NCBI RefSeq assembly: GCF_043769475.1 | Contig: NZ_CP171729.1 | Span: 6,014,001 to 6,078,000 of the forward strand | Direction of reading: 5' to 3' | From: Allomesorhizobium sp043769475 | GTDB taxonomy: Bacteria; Pseudomonadota; Alphaproteobacteria; Rhizobiales; Rhizobiaceae | DNA: 64,000 nt | Part shown: piece after piece, positions 25,954-36,172 of the stretch | Position numbering within the stretch: position 1 is the stretch's first letter | Layout of the letters: each line of letters begins with the position of its first letter | Position numbers and translations under genes: made by a program | The notes under the pieces: generated by a model | What the model saw: only the letters and a program-made list of their open reading frames with translations | Told to the model about the DNA's origin: nothing | Databases searched by the model: none

Positions 25954-26176
25954 CGATCGAGGCCACCGCTGCAGCGAAGGATTGGGTCCCGGCCGAAATG
26001 GTTCGGCTGATGGGCAGCCGCACGCGGACGCGCTTGCTGTCGCCGGAACGCCATCATGCGTCCGCCCTTATTCTCCGGTCGTCCACATTACGGCCTTCCT
26101 GACCTTTCTTAGCTGGGTGGTCGTCGCGGGAGATTGGCGCCAAGCGAACACAATCGCGCCGACCAGCGCGCTGTAA
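25863..26176 (+). pseudogene. fixI: fixI (cation-transport P-type ATPase) fragment
   Basis: In frames different from queC I read LLSGERALQPIGARATLRAGTLDPTGPL and, after a shift, YSPVVHITAFLTFLSWVVVAGDW, parts of the actuator and membrane region of FixI/CopA-type ATPases. About 100 codons remain, with frameshifts, and the ATPase core is absent. It indicates that a fixGHIS-like locus was once near here. Confidence 0.65.
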
Positions 26177-26299
26177 CCGGCCGGGGTCGCAGTTCAGGAA
26201 AGGCGAATTCCTGAAAAACCGACGGCCCTGAAAATTGATGCTCTGCAGGGCGGTCATGAAAATCGTACTTAAAAAAACGCAAATTCTGATCCGAAGCCA

Positions 26300-26420
26300 G
26301 GCACTCTCGACCAGCACGTGCCGGACGCGGCCGTTGCCCGCTTCAGTGATACCGCGCCTGATCGTCTCTCCGGTCCATCACTCCTGGGCACGAGCCCAAG
26401 ATATTCGTCTTCACCACGTC
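26300..26420 (-). mobile_element. IS110-family transposase scrap
   Basis: The stretch resembles the part of the IS110 pseudogene at about 58720-58800 that encodes the region around the NQARRHHQGRQRTSAP-like segment. Only about 100 bases remain. The rest of 26177-26559 shows no gene. Confidence 0.45.
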
Positions 26421-26559
26421 GCCCCGGCCTCCGCGGGATCGCCGATGGCGCAACGACTGTTCAGTTGCGGCCGAGCGAGCAGATGAGCCCGCGTCTTCCG
26501 GCCTCCGAGGTCAACGCATAGCGGTCTCGAGCGGCGCAATTCGACATCCCGGTCGGGTT

Positions 26560-26677
26560 TGTCGGGTCTGCGACACACGCCTGTTTGGCCAATCTCTTGT
26601 TGCCTCAGGCTAAACAGCTGAAAAGCAATCACAAAATTCTTCTTCGGTTCAATCAGCAAATTGGCGCGATTTTTGAA
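26560..26677 (+). promoter_or_regulatory. NifA site plus sigma54 promoter, module 5
   Basis: A perfect TGT-N10-ACA site (TGTCGGGTCTGCGACA) is at 26560-26575. A -24/-12 element TGGCGCGATTTTTGAA is at 26662-26677 (one change in the -24 box, GCGC for GCAC). The surroundings match the nifH upstream region, including the GGCGAGAGCTGCCGACCGGC leader start. The nifH start codon itself is not kept. It drives the operon 26892-31661. Confidence 0.85.
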
Positions 26678-26891
26678 ATCCTTTCTGTGCGAGGCGAGAG
26701 CTGCCGACCGGCATTCATATCGCGGGCAACCGCGATGCATTGAAAGTATTCCCAACTGAAACCCGAGCCCTGTTCAGATAATCCGGGCCTCACCTCATCG
26801 CAGCAAGTCACACTTCAATGAACCTGAGGGGAACTGATTGGTGATCCAAAATTCTCCCCATCCTAGCGGCCCTCAAAGAAGCGGGGTGAGC

Positions 26892-27893
26892 ATGTCGACT
26901 AGAGAACTTCTCGAAGCAGCCGCCGATGAAGTTTGGAAGCCACACATGAATCACCAGAGGTTCGATGGCGCAGATGCGGCCCAGATTTTCGCCGAGGACG
27001 GGCAGCAGCCAAGAATTCATTCTAGCGACGCTCTTTGTTGCGGCACATTCGGCGAGTTGCTGCAAGGCCAGTTGCCGGCCGCCTCCGTTCCCTGCGACGC
27101 TCACTTTTTGGTCACGATGCCCATCGCGCGCTTTGCGCGAGCTCACTTCATGCCGATTGCAGGCACACGACTGGTAACTGTCTATCCGTCACATAAAGTT
27201 AAAGCAAAACGACTGGCTGAGGATCTAGTGATTGCGCTCGGCGCCTCAGGAGGAATCCTCCTTTTGGAATCTGAGCTCCCCGAAGGCAAAGGACTCGCGA
27301 GTTCGTCTGCCGATCTTGTCGCGACTGCTCGGTCAATCGCAGGCTGCTTCAAGCGTAGAATCCGGACATCGTTGATCGAGAAGTTAATGGCGGACATTGA
27401 GCCATCTGACGGGGTGATGTACCCCGGTGTGGTCGCTTACCAACAGCGATCATGTACCCTTCTCTCTTTCCTTGGCCAAATGCCCCCACTTGGAATCGTT
27501 GGTATCGATGAAGGAGGGACGGTCGAAACCGTCAAGTATGATCAACAGCGCGGTGAAATCTCCGCCAGTCGAAGAGCAGAATATCAAGACCTCCTGGACA
27601 GCGCACGGATAGCAATTGCGCGAGGTGATACGGCTACGATTGGCAAAATAGCCACAGCCAGCGCTCTCCTGCATCAGGAGCGGACTCCAAAGAAGCATCT
27701 GAAATCGATGGTGAAAGCATCCGAGGCCGCTGGCGCTCTCGGAGTCATAGTCGCGCATAGCGGCACAATGATTGGAATCCTGCTTGATCGAACGGCGGCT
27801 GACTTCCCACGGAAGCTTCGGTCCGTGCTGGCCGGCGTATCGCCGTTCGACAACGCGCCAGAAATATACCTGACCATGTCTGGCTGCCGATGA
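26892..27893 (+). CDS. GHMP-family kinase, PduX (threonine kinase)-like
   Basis: The 333-residue protein has the PduX-type opening motif CCGTFGELLQGQLP and the GHMP ATP loop ELPEGKGLASSSADL. PduX phosphorylates L-threonine for cobalamin side-chain synthesis. Here no cob genes are near, so a hydroxy-amino-acid kinase serving the next enzymes is more likely (inference). ATG 26892 follows GGGGTGAG; GTG 26841 with GAGGGG upstream is an alternative. It is the first gene of a NifA/sigma54-driven operon and lies 10 bases before the PLP enzyme gene. Confidence 0.75.
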   Translation: MSTRELLEAAADEVWKPHMNHQRFDGADAAQIFAEDGQQPRIHSSDALCCGTFGELLQGQLPAASVPCDAHFLVTMPIARFARAHFMPIAGTRLVTVYPSHKVKAKRLAEDLVIALGASGGILLLESELPEGKGLASSSADLVATARSIAGCFKRRIRTSLIEKLMADIEPSDGVMYPGVVAYQQRSCTLLSFLGQMPPLGIVGIDEGGTVETVKYDQQRGEISASRRAEYQDLLDSARIAIARGDTATIGKIATASALLHQERTPKKHLKSMVKASEAAGALGVIVAHSGTMIGILLDRTAADFPRKLRSVLAGVSPFDNAPEIYLTMSGCR

Positions 27894-27903
27894 GGTGAAC
27901 AAT

Positions 27904-28962
27904 ATGGACGCTGTCCGCAAACGCCTGCCATTCTCCGGGTATTCTGACGCCCATGCTCTGCCAAAGATTATTAGGTGTGAGGCAAACCTTTATCTTGCGC
28001 AGTTTGCATTCATGAAGCTTCTCCCTGCGAAGTACATCATTGAGCAAGCGGTGGCTCGAGGGACTTTGAAGCACGGCATGAAAGTTCTCGAGACCTCAAG
28101 CGGAACCTTCGCACTGGGTTTGGCCGTAGTTTGCCGGGAACGTGGATTCCAGCTCGAAATCTTCACAGACCCAGTGATGGACAAAGGTCTTGAGAACAGG
28201 TTGAGATCCCTGGGAGCCGAAGTCGTCATAGTAACTGAAAAGGCCAATCAGGGCGGCTATCAAAGAAGCCGGCTGGACGCATTACACGCTAAGATGAGAC
28301 AGTTGGGCCACTCCTGTTTCTGGCCCCGGCAATACGAAACACCGGACAACCCCGCGGCCTATACGCAATTCGCCGACCAGATATCGGGGATGCTGGACGC
28401 CGACATAACTTTGGTCGGTTCTGTGGGGTCAGGCGGCTCTACTTGCGGAACGATAGAGCGCCTCCGCCAAAAAGCCCGTGGCGCGCGCCTGATCGGAGTG
28501 GACACTTTCAATAGCGTCATTTTTGGCCAACCTGATGGCGAACGGAAACTGCGGGGGCTGGGGAACAGTCTTGTCCCCATGAACGTGAAGCATGAACTCT
28601 ATGACGAGGTGCATCTCATCTCGGCTCCGCTCGCATTTGCTGCAACGCATACGCTCCACGAGCGCCACGCCGTTTTCGCCGGTCCGACCTCTGGAGCGAG
28701 CTACATCGTTGGGCGTTGGCACGCTCGGCAGTATCCAACAGAAACCGTAGTCGTCATATGTCCCGATGAAGGCCACCGCTACGCCGAAGCTGTTTATGAC
28801 GACGAGTGGCTCAAGCAGAACGGATGTCTACATGAAGGTGTTCTTCTGGACGCTCCGGCCAGCGAAGAGCATCCCTCGACCGCTCTCCCGCCATGGAACC
28901 GATATCGTTGGAATCGAAAAAGCCGGGAAGCTGTCCTAAACGTGCTGGAGGACGATTCATGA
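27904..28962 (+). CDS. PLP-dependent cysteine-synthase-family enzyme
   Basis: The 352-residue protein belongs to the fold type II PLP family: a lysine in the MKLLPAKYIIEQAVARG block, the phosphate loop-like ETSSGTFALGLAVVCRERG, and the glycine-rich VGSVGSGGSTCG. These enzymes exchange a leaving group (acetate or phosphate) at the beta or gamma carbon of an amino acid. Next to a phosphorylating kinase, an O-phospho-amino acid is a reasonable substrate (inference). The start at 27904 has GAGGTG six bases away, and the stop overlaps the next ATG (ATGATGA). Confidence 0.75.
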   Translation: MDAVRKRLPFSGYSDAHALPKIIRCEANLYLAQFAFMKLLPAKYIIEQAVARGTLKHGMKVLETSSGTFALGLAVVCRERGFQLEIFTDPVMDKGLENRLRSLGAEVVIVTEKANQGGYQRSRLDALHAKMRQLGHSCFWPRQYETPDNPAAYTQFADQISGMLDADITLVGSVGSGGSTCGTIERLRQKARGARLIGVDTFNSVIFGQPDGERKLRGLGNSLVPMNVKHELYDEVHLISAPLAFAATHTLHERHAVFAGPTSGASYIVGRWHARQYPTETVVVICPDEGHRYAEAVYDDEWLKQNGCLHEGVLLDAPASEEHPSTALPPWNRYRWNRKSREAVLNVLEDDS

Positions 28963-31661
28963 TGAACCGAGGTAGCTTCCTTTTCGTGGAAAGCAACACA
29001 ACGGGCACCGGCGAACTGTTGATGAAGCGAGCCCGAGTCTTGGGCTTTGAACCGTATCTCGCTACGCGCGATCCTGCGCGTTATGAGTTTCTTAAAGACA
29101 CCGTCGCTCACGTTATCGAAGCTGAAACGCGTAGTCCGGACGAACTCGTCGGGGTCGCCACCAAATTGGGAAGGCTGGCAGGAATATACTCGTCGTCGGA
29201 GTATTTTGTGGAAGCAGCGTCAAGTGCTGCAATGGCGATCGGGCTACCAACAGCGAATCCTGAGGCCATAGCTACTTGCCGAAACAAATGGAAACAAGCG
29301 GCCGAGCTACGGCGACAATCAATCGCAATCCCTGAAACTCGACTGGCTACTTCCGTCAGAGACGTGGAGAACATTCTTGCCCAAGCTACTCTGCCAGTGG
29401 TCGTGAAGCCGGTCTCCGGAAGCGGCAGTAGCGGCGTGAGCTTATGTGATAGCGAGGTAGCCGCCATCAAGGCCTTTGAGAGTGCAAGGGGCGCATTGCT
29501 CGATCAGGTAGGTCTGCGCAGCCCTGACGTGCTCATCCAGCAATATATAGAGGGCAAGGAATACTCTGCAGAGATAATTGCGTACGATGGGACGCTGCAT
29601 TGCCTTGGAATTCTTGCCAAGCACAAGGGCCCACCTCCCTGCTTCGTTGAGGTCGGGCACGACTTCCCGGCCCCGCTTCCGGAGCGCTCCCTTCAGGAAT
29701 TGGCCTCTTTTGCCGTGAGCGCGGTATCAGCGCTCGGCCTAGAGTTCGGACCGGCTCATGTAGAGTTCGTGATAGCCGAGTCGGGCCCGGTCATTATTGA
29801 GGTCAATCCCAGGCTGGCTGGAGGAATGATTCCAGTCATGCTGTCGCACGCCCTGGGCACGTCAATCCTGGACATGGTCATCAAACTTTACGCGGGAGAA
29901 GGGTTCACGCCTCCGCGCGCGGGCGAAAGAGCGGGAGCCATCCGTTTCCGACTTGCTCACAAATCCGGGAAGCTCAAACGCCTGAGCTTTTCTCGAAATC
30001 CAGGACCGACAGTGCTCGAAGCGGGCCTTCTGAAATCTGAGCCGCAGGAAGTTCAAATAAACGGCGACTTCAGAGACCGCGTAGCCTACGCTATAGGCGT
30101 CGCAGATGAACTCAACGCCGCTGCAGCGGCAGCTGAAGGGATGATCGATTCCATTGTGATCGATATCGAGGCGGCTCATGGCGAATCGGACAACAAACAA
30201 GTCGCTGGGTCAAGCGAGGATAGGTGGAACCTACATCCCGAAGCGATGAAGTTGCTCGCTCCGCCTATCGAAATCTCGCGTGACGGTCGCCTTCTGCGGC
30301 ACCAGGCGGCCATAGACGAAGCACATCTGGTGATGCTCGCGGACCAGGGCTTGGTCAGGCCGGCAACCGCTGCCGATCTCCTGAAGCACATCGTGGACCT
30401 CCAGGACGAGGGCTTTCAGTCGCTGGAGGGCCGCGGTGCTCCGCGTGGCCTCTACCTTGCCTACGAGGCAGAACTTGCCGCCAGAGCCGGCCCGGAAACG
30501 GCAGGCTGGCTGCACCTTGCGAGATCCCGCAACGACTTGAACGCGACCATCTCTCTCTTGGTCCTTCGGGAAGCTGCATCTACTATTTCCCAAGAAATGG
30601 GAATTGCACAAGATGCCCTGCTTCAGCGAGTGGAGGAGGCATCGAGACTTGTGGCTCCGTTGTACAGCCAGTACCAGATTGCACTCCCCGGATCGCCAGG
30701 GCACTACCTGCTCAGTGTTTTCTTCGCTGTTGGACGCGAGCGCCAGCGCCTCCATTGCTTGCTGGATGACATCAGGAACTGCCCTATGGGAGCTGGTGCC
30801 GGTGGAGGCACCAGCATGCCTATAGATCCCTTGAAGACCGCAAGGCTTCTGGGATTCGAACTCTCGTCATTCAACTCACTGGATGCGGTTGCAAGCCGCG
30901 ATCATCACCTGCAAGGGCTTTCAGTCTTCGCTGGCATTTCAATTTTGCTAAGCCGTGTGGCCCAGGACCTGCAGGTTTGGACGACGCGGGAGTTCGCGCT
31001 CATCGACCTTCCTCACAATCTCGCTGGCGGCTCTTCCATGCTCCCCCAAAAGAAGAACCCGTTTTTGCTTGAACACATCAAGGGATCGGCAAGCACAGTG
31101 CTTGGCGCATACGTTTCTGCGGCAACAGCAACGTGCAAATCGCCTTTCAGCAACTCGGTTGAAACGAGCAACTACGGCTGCTCTACTCTTAGCCCTGCAG
31201 AAGAGGCCCTGAAGAGGGCCATCACCCTCACATCACTCATTGTGAAATTCATGTCTTTCAACGTGCAGTCTATGCGTGAAAATCTGGAAGATGGGTCATC
31301 GATGACGGCCGTCGCCGCCGAGCGGATGGCCTCGCGAGGCGTTTCTTTCCGGGAGGCCCACACACTAGTTGGCGAGATCGCCGGGCGCGTGCCCCAGGTT
31401 AGCCGCGTGGCGGAGCGCCGACGCGAGCTCGCCAGCCAACTCGCTGGTGTGTTACCGGAGAGTCTTGAAGAGTGCAGGGATGCTCTGCAGTTCGGAGGAG
31501 GACCGGGAAAAGGCTCAACCGACCGCCAGCTTTCTATGGCAAAAAAGCTCTTTCGGGACACGCAGCTGAAATGCGAGGACATACGGGAACGCTGGGCGCG
31601 CGCCGAGACCCACCGCAAACAGAGGGTGAAAGAACTCATTGATAGGCAGCCGACTACCTGA
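28959..31661 (+). CDS. ATP-grasp ligase fused to argininosuccinate-lyase-like domain
   Basis: The 900-residue protein has two enzymes in one chain. Residues 1-410 form a carboxylate-amine ATP-grasp ligase (VVKPVSGSGSSGVSL near 147, EVNPRLAGGMIP near 282). Residues about 425-900 match the argininosuccinate lyase/fumarase superfamily, with the LARSRNDLNATI block and the signature GGSSMLPQKKNP near 690. Known lyases of this group release fumarate from N-substituted aspartates. A ligase joined to such a lyase could add a nitrogen from aspartate to an acid or amino acid and then remove fumarate. It starts at 28959 after GGAGGACG, overlapping the upstream stop. Product unknown. Confidence 0.82.
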   Translation: MMNRGSFLFVESNTTGTGELLMKRARVLGFEPYLATRDPARYEFLKDTVAHVIEAETRSPDELVGVATKLGRLAGIYSSSEYFVEAASSAAMAIGLPTANPEAIATCRNKWKQAAELRRQSIAIPETRLATSVRDVENILAQATLPVVVKPVSGSGSSGVSLCDSEVAAIKAFESARGALLDQVGLRSPDVLIQQYIEGKEYSAEIIAYDGTLHCLGILAKHKGPPPCFVEVGHDFPAPLPERSLQELASFAVSAVSALGLEFGPAHVEFVIAESGPVIIEVNPRLAGGMIPVMLSHALGTSILDMVIKLYAGEGFTPPRAGERAGAIRFRLAHKSGKLKRLSFSRNPGPTVLEAGLLKSEPQEVQINGDFRDRVAYAIGVADELNAAAAAAEGMIDSIVIDIEAAHGESDNKQVAGSSEDRWNLHPEAMKLLAPPIEISRDGRLLRHQAAIDEAHLVMLADQGLVRPATAADLLKHIVDLQDEGFQSLEGRGAPRGLYLAYEAELAARAGPETAGWLHLARSRNDLNATISLLVLREAASTISQEMGIAQDALLQRVEEASRLVAPLYSQYQIALPGSPGHYLLSVFFAVGRERQRLHCLLDDIRNCPMGAGAGGGTSMPIDPLKTARLLGFELSSFNSLDAVASRDHHLQGLSVFAGISILLSRVAQDLQVWTTREFALIDLPHNLAGGSSMLPQKKNPFLLEHIKGSASTVLGAYVSAATATCKSPFSNSVETSNYGCSTLSPAEEALKRAITLTSLIVKFMSFNVQSMRENLEDGSSMTAVAAERMASRGVSFREAHTLVGEIAGRVPQVSRVAERRRELASQLAGVLPESLEECRDALQFGGGPGKGSTDRQLSMAKKLFRDTQLKCEDIRERWARAETHRKQRVKELIDRQPTT

Positions 31662-32416
31662 ACGTCCGCAGCTCGACGCGGGCAGTCTATTCTAATGTCC
31701 AGCAGTCCGCCAATCCGGAGTTCGTTCACCAGCCGATCGGCAAGCTGCTGTCCAAGGGCTATGCAGCGGAGCGCCGGGCTGGCATCACAATGGACCGCGC
31801 TCAGTCATGGAGCGCGGGGGTGGCACCTAGTAGCGAAGGTGCAGATACCACCCATCTGACGGTGGCGGACGGGTTCGGCAACGTCGTCGCCAGCACGCAG
31901 ACGATCTGCTACCTTTTCGGCGCCGGCTACATCGTGCCGGGCACCGGCATGATCCCGAACAACTACATGTCCTCGTTCGATCCGCATCCGGGCCGCGCCA
32001 ACTCGGTCGCACCCGGCAAGCGCGTGACCTCGACGATGTCTCCGGTGATGGTGCTGCACGACGGCAGGCTCCGCTACGCGATTGGGCTGCCTGGCGGGCT
32101 CCGCATGTTCCCCTCGGTAATGCAGACGCTGTCCAACCTGGTCGATCATGGCATGAGCATTCAGGAAGCGGTGGAGCTTTGGACGCGCGGCTGGGGGGTG
32201 AAGGTCGAGGCTTCGGTGCCGGAGGGCGTGCTCGCGGCATTGCGCGACCGCGGTCAGGATGTGGCGACGGTTAACAGGATTGGCTGCGGCATGAGTGCGA
32301 TTCAGTTCGATGCAGACGGCACGATGACAGCGCCGCGTGCTGGCGGGCCGATGGCACGCCGATCGGTCTCGGCGGCGGATTGGCGCGGCGTGGGGCGAGG
32401 CTTAATCCGAATTTAG
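31652..32416 (+). pseudogene. Gamma-glutamyltransferase 3' fragment
   Basis: The frame reads DYLNVRSS, then TTHLTVADGFGNVVASTQTI (catalytic-threonine block of the small subunit), MIPNNYMSSFDP, KRVTSTMSPVMVLHDGRLRYAIGLPGG and GLIRI to a normal end. It is the C-terminal half of a Ggt-family protein. It has no start and begins within the last bases of the ATP-grasp/lyase gene. A 5' fragment of the same family sits at 40793. A complete paralogue is at 44628-46205. Confidence 0.8.
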
Positions 32417-33094
32417 GCGCGGGTTGAACGCGGCCGGCAAATGGCCGGCGATCGGGTGATCCTCATGCAAAGCCGCACATTTCGAAGAGGCGCCTCGTGA
32501 ACAGTTCATCACGGTCTGCCCAGAACGATCGCACAAAGCATGCTCTGAGACACGGAGCCGTTCATCGGAAGCTACCGTTGCCGTGCATCGATGGGAGGAG
32601 ACTTACTGAGCGACCTCGCCACCGCGCCGGCTAACCCGCTTGGCCCGAAAGGCTGGGTAACCGGTGCGTATGTGGACCCGTTCAAACGCGACCGGACAAG
32701 TGCGGCGTGGTGCCTATTGCCGTCGCGCAAACGCCCAAAACGGATGAAGTCACACGACCGTTCGTCTATGCCGCGATTCCGGCGTCGCGATCGTTGCGCA
32801 AGGCGGGAACACATACGGAGGTTCAGTCGCTCATCGGGTGGAGGCCGTAATCTGGCCTAGGCCGCCCGAAGACGCCTCTTGCTGACATGAGCCAAAGCGG
32901 TCGGAAATGCCGCTATACCCTATCGAGCAGCCTTTCGATCTCGGAGCGCTGATGAAACCGGGCGGCGTTGCGGTGGGACCGGACGGTGAAGCAGCACCTT
33001 CCTCTCATTTCACTATCGTAGCGCGACCATGTGGAACGTATATTCCCCGCCCGATTGCAACAGGTTGGCTGAATCCGGTTGATGGTCACAACTA
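32417..33094. other. Region without recognised gene
   Basis: About 680 bases with only short frames on both strands (for example 32591-32860 and 32907-33098), none with recognisable motifs or ribosome sites. It is probably decayed DNA between two rearrangement points. Confidence 0.4.
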
Positions 33095-33381
33095 CTGACG
33101 TATATCCGGCTTCTTCATGCGGCTCTTGTTTGACTTGATGTATGGCGTCACGAACTGAGGGCTGATCAGCCGCACCTGATGGCCAGCTCAGTAAGCACGC
33201 GAGCCCAATAGTGCGCCCCGTTCGAACCCATGCCGACTAGACACGCCGGCAAATTGGGGAAGAAGCGGGCCACCGCATCGCGACGCAGTCTCTTTCGCAC
33301 CACGACATTCCCGTGGTTGTCGACGCCGTGAACCTCCAAGACATACTTCGCCAAATCCAGACCTATCCGAACGATCTGCAT
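33095..33381 (-). mobile_element. IS110-family transposase 5' fragment
   Basis: On the minus strand the frame MQIVRIGLDLAKYVLEVHGV is an IS110 N-terminus, followed after one frameshift by QVRLISPQFVTPYIKSNK. About 90 codons remain of some 340. Confidence 0.8.
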
Positions 33382-33527
33382 GGCATCCTCCTTCATCGCA
33401 GTTGACGTTCGAGATTCCACCCTCGCCGCGAGGGCGGGGTCCAAGCGAAAGAACTCAATCGGGTGCTGCACGGCCAATCGGGTGCTTCAATAAGCGACTC
33501 GCAGTGGTGGCCTCGGCGCAAACTACG

Positions 33528-33998
33528 CTATACCATTACCCTCGGTTCGAACTTGACACGATCAAGGCTGATCATGCTTCTAAATTTTCGCACGTTTGGG
33601 TTGGTATAGAGCTTTGTCTTGATGAAAACGTCAAAGGCCTCGACGTCCTCCACCGCTACGACCAGGACGAAATCGGCGTCGCCCGTCACCATATAGCACT
33701 GAGTAACTTCCTTGGCAGCGCGCATCGCGCGCTTGAAATCGTCGACAAGGTCCAGACGTTCACGGTCAAGCTCTACTGTCACAACGACACTAAGCGATTT
33801 GGCAAGAGCCTTGGGATTCACAAGTGAGATATCCGCAACGATCACGCCCTCCGCACGCAACTTGTTCACTCGACGCATGCAAGAAGCGGCTGAAGAACCG
33901 ACTAGTTCCGCGAGGTCGGCAAAGGAGTGCCGATTGTTCCTCTGTAGCGCCGTCAGGATCCTTTTGTCTAGGTCGTCCACCGTCCAATGCCCGGCCAT
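33528..33998 (-). CDS. Lrp/AsnC-family transcriptional regulator
   Basis: The 156-residue protein is full length for the family. The winged-helix part (LDKRILTALQRNNRHSFADLAELV, then SAASCMRRVNKLRAEGVI) is followed by the RAM ligand-binding domain (VTQCYMVTGDADFVLVVAVE). These regulators respond to amino acids. It is transcribed away from the IS481 pseudogene, and no operon partner is adjacent. Given the amino-acid-related genes around it, it may sense an amino acid linked to them; that is inference. Confidence 0.88.
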   Translation of the reverse strand: MAGHWTVDDLDKRILTALQRNNRHSFADLAELVGSSAASCMRRVNKLRAEGVIVADISLVNPKALAKSLSVVVTVELDRERLDLVDDFKRAMRAAKEVTQCYMVTGDADFVLVVAVEDVEAFDVFIKTKLYTNPNVRKFRSMISLDRVKFEPRVMV

Positions 33999-34198
33999 AC
34001 TTGACGATTTGATCTTTACTTCACAATTTTAACAGTTGCACAAATTTCCGCAACATTCATTTCGATTCGCTCGCAAAAGTGAAACAAGCGAGGCATTACG
34101 GTCTGGCATTTTGATCAAATATGCCGCCCCTTCCGGACTAGGTGTTCAGTCCCAGAGAGTCGTGACGCTATCCTGAGCCGTGATTCGGAGGAGGCGTT

Positions 34199-35110
34199 AT
34201 GGCAGACATTCTTCACGGCAGCGTCCGCACAACGCCGCGAGTTCGAGCCGGGCTCCAAGCGTCGCAAGAAACGACCAGTATCCTGGCCAGGCAATACGGC
34301 CTGAGCCGCACAACGGTTGCGAAGTGGAAATCGAGAACGACGACGGCCGACCAGCCGATGGGGCGCGCAATTCCTAAGAGCTCGGTGCTTACCCCTGTCG
34401 AGGAAGCCGTCGTTGTCGAGTTCCGCCGCAGGACGCTGTTGCCGCTCGACGATGTTCTGGGGTGTCTGAAGGACAGCATTCCCAAGCTGACCCGGTCCAA
34501 CTTGCACGCTGCCTAGTCCGTCATGGCATCTCCCGGCTGCCCTAGAGTGAGAAGACCTCCAAGCGTGGCAAATTCGCCGAGACGACGATCGGCTAGTCCA
34601 TATCGACGTCTGCGAATTCCAGCACGCCGAGGGCAAGCTCCACATGTTCCTCGCGATCGACCGCGTCTCCAAGTTCACCTATGTCGAGTTCTCGCAAAGG
34701 CCGGCACGATGAACGGAGCACAGTTTCTCAGAAATGTCGTGGCGGCCTTTCCCTAGAAAATCCACACCGTGCTCACTGACAACGGCATGGCCTTCGCCGA
34801 TCTGCCCAAGAACCGCAACGGCCCCACCCGCACCCTGGCTCGGTCCCCACCGGTCTTCGATCGCGTCTGCATCGAAAATGGCATCACACACAAGCTGACC
34901 TATCATCCATGGACCAACAGCCAGGCCGAGCGCATGAACCGCACCATCAAGGACGCGACAGTCAAGGTCTTCACTACCCCGACGTCGAAAGCCTCAAGGC
35001 GCATGTCCTCGCCTTCGTCGCTGCGTACAACTTCGCAAAGCACCTGAAGGCTCTGCGATGGAAACCCCCTTCGAGGCCATCTGTCATCACTGGACGAAAG
35101 ACCCATCAAT
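34199..35110 (+). pseudogene. IS481-family transposase, broken by stops and frameshifts
   Basis: The N-terminus MADILHGSVRTTPRVRAGL, with helix-turn-helix ILARQYGLSRTTVAKWKSR, is followed by fragments of the integrase core in other frames: YVHIDVCEFQHAEGKLHMFL, TVLTDNGMAF and HPWTNSQAERMNRTIKDATV. Several in-frame stops occur, the first at 34514. It is inactive. Confidence 0.85.
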
Positions 35111-36172
35111 CTTCAAAATCGATCCGCGTCACCTCATTCCGGGACCAAACACGTTGGGCTTTCCAAGCCGTTGCTCAGAATGGACCCGCCGCCCCGTAGC
35201 TTCGCCGCCGATGCGCATGGCTGCACCGATCCTCCAGGGATCGACCGCATACAAGGTTGTGACGCGATCTGCGTTCTTGAGGCCAGATCCCCTCGGAACT
35301 GTCGTCGTTTGCCCAAGTGCTGCAGGAAAGCCTCGTCCCAACCACCATAGCCTGCCGCCGTGCTCGTGACCGTCAACGGCAAGTCGCTTCGGGATGGGGC
35401 CCGCCTGTAGCCCCACCCTTGAGCTCACTGCGCGGCGCCGTCGGTCGACGCGGAAGGCCGGCGCGAGGGACCGACGCCATGCCGTATCCATAGCGGTCGA
35501 GTGCAGCCTTTGCCGCGTCCGGCAAATCTTTGTTCGTCGGCAAGGCCGAGCTAACTATTGGCGCAGAAATTCAGGACCTTGCTGCCATGGACGACTTCGA
35601 TCTCGGACGATCGGGTTGAAGTGATTACGCGCTCTGATTTGTAGAGCCCCGCAGATTTCAACCCAGCCAGTCGGGCCGACAAATGGGCAATGAAATCGTT
35701 CTTCATCGTCAATTCCGCAGGATGGCAGGATGTAAGCCCCCAAGGCCCTCAAAGAACATGATCGGTGAGGACCGGACACTCTGCCAATACACTCACCCGC
35801 GTACGCCACGAGGCCATTGGTCGCGGTCAGCTTCGAGCCCTCCATATTCCACGGGAATGACACCGAGCGCAAACCGGCATCACCATTTCGCGGGAAATCG
35901 ACTGGAGGGTCGCCTGGTTGAGGTAAGTGTCGTCGGCGCGTGCCGCGAGCTCGGCGGCGCAGAAGGTTGCCGCACTATCGCGGATGGCGCTCATCTTCCG
36001 ACTGCTGGATTCCAGCGGCAGGAGACGTCGGCGCATATCGACCAGTCGATCAGATCCAGGGGCGGTGCCCGCCAAAGCACGCCCGCTCGATTTTCGGAAT
36101 ATGCGTGACGACTGCTCAACCGTCATCGTCACGAGCCTCTCGCCAAGTTGATATCGAATGGCTGGTTTCTCA
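35111..36172. other. Region without recognised gene
   Basis: About 1 kb between the IS481 remnant and the aminotransferase. A minus-strand frame (35827-36267, partly overlapping the aminotransferase 3' end) and smaller frames show no motif I can assign. It is probably decayed sequence. Confidence 0.4.

Noticed and set aside
26892..27893. PduX for cobalamin synthesis
   Set aside because: The motif fits PduX, but no cobalamin genes are nearby and the operon partners are a PLP enzyme and a ligase/lyase, so only the kinase family is claimed.
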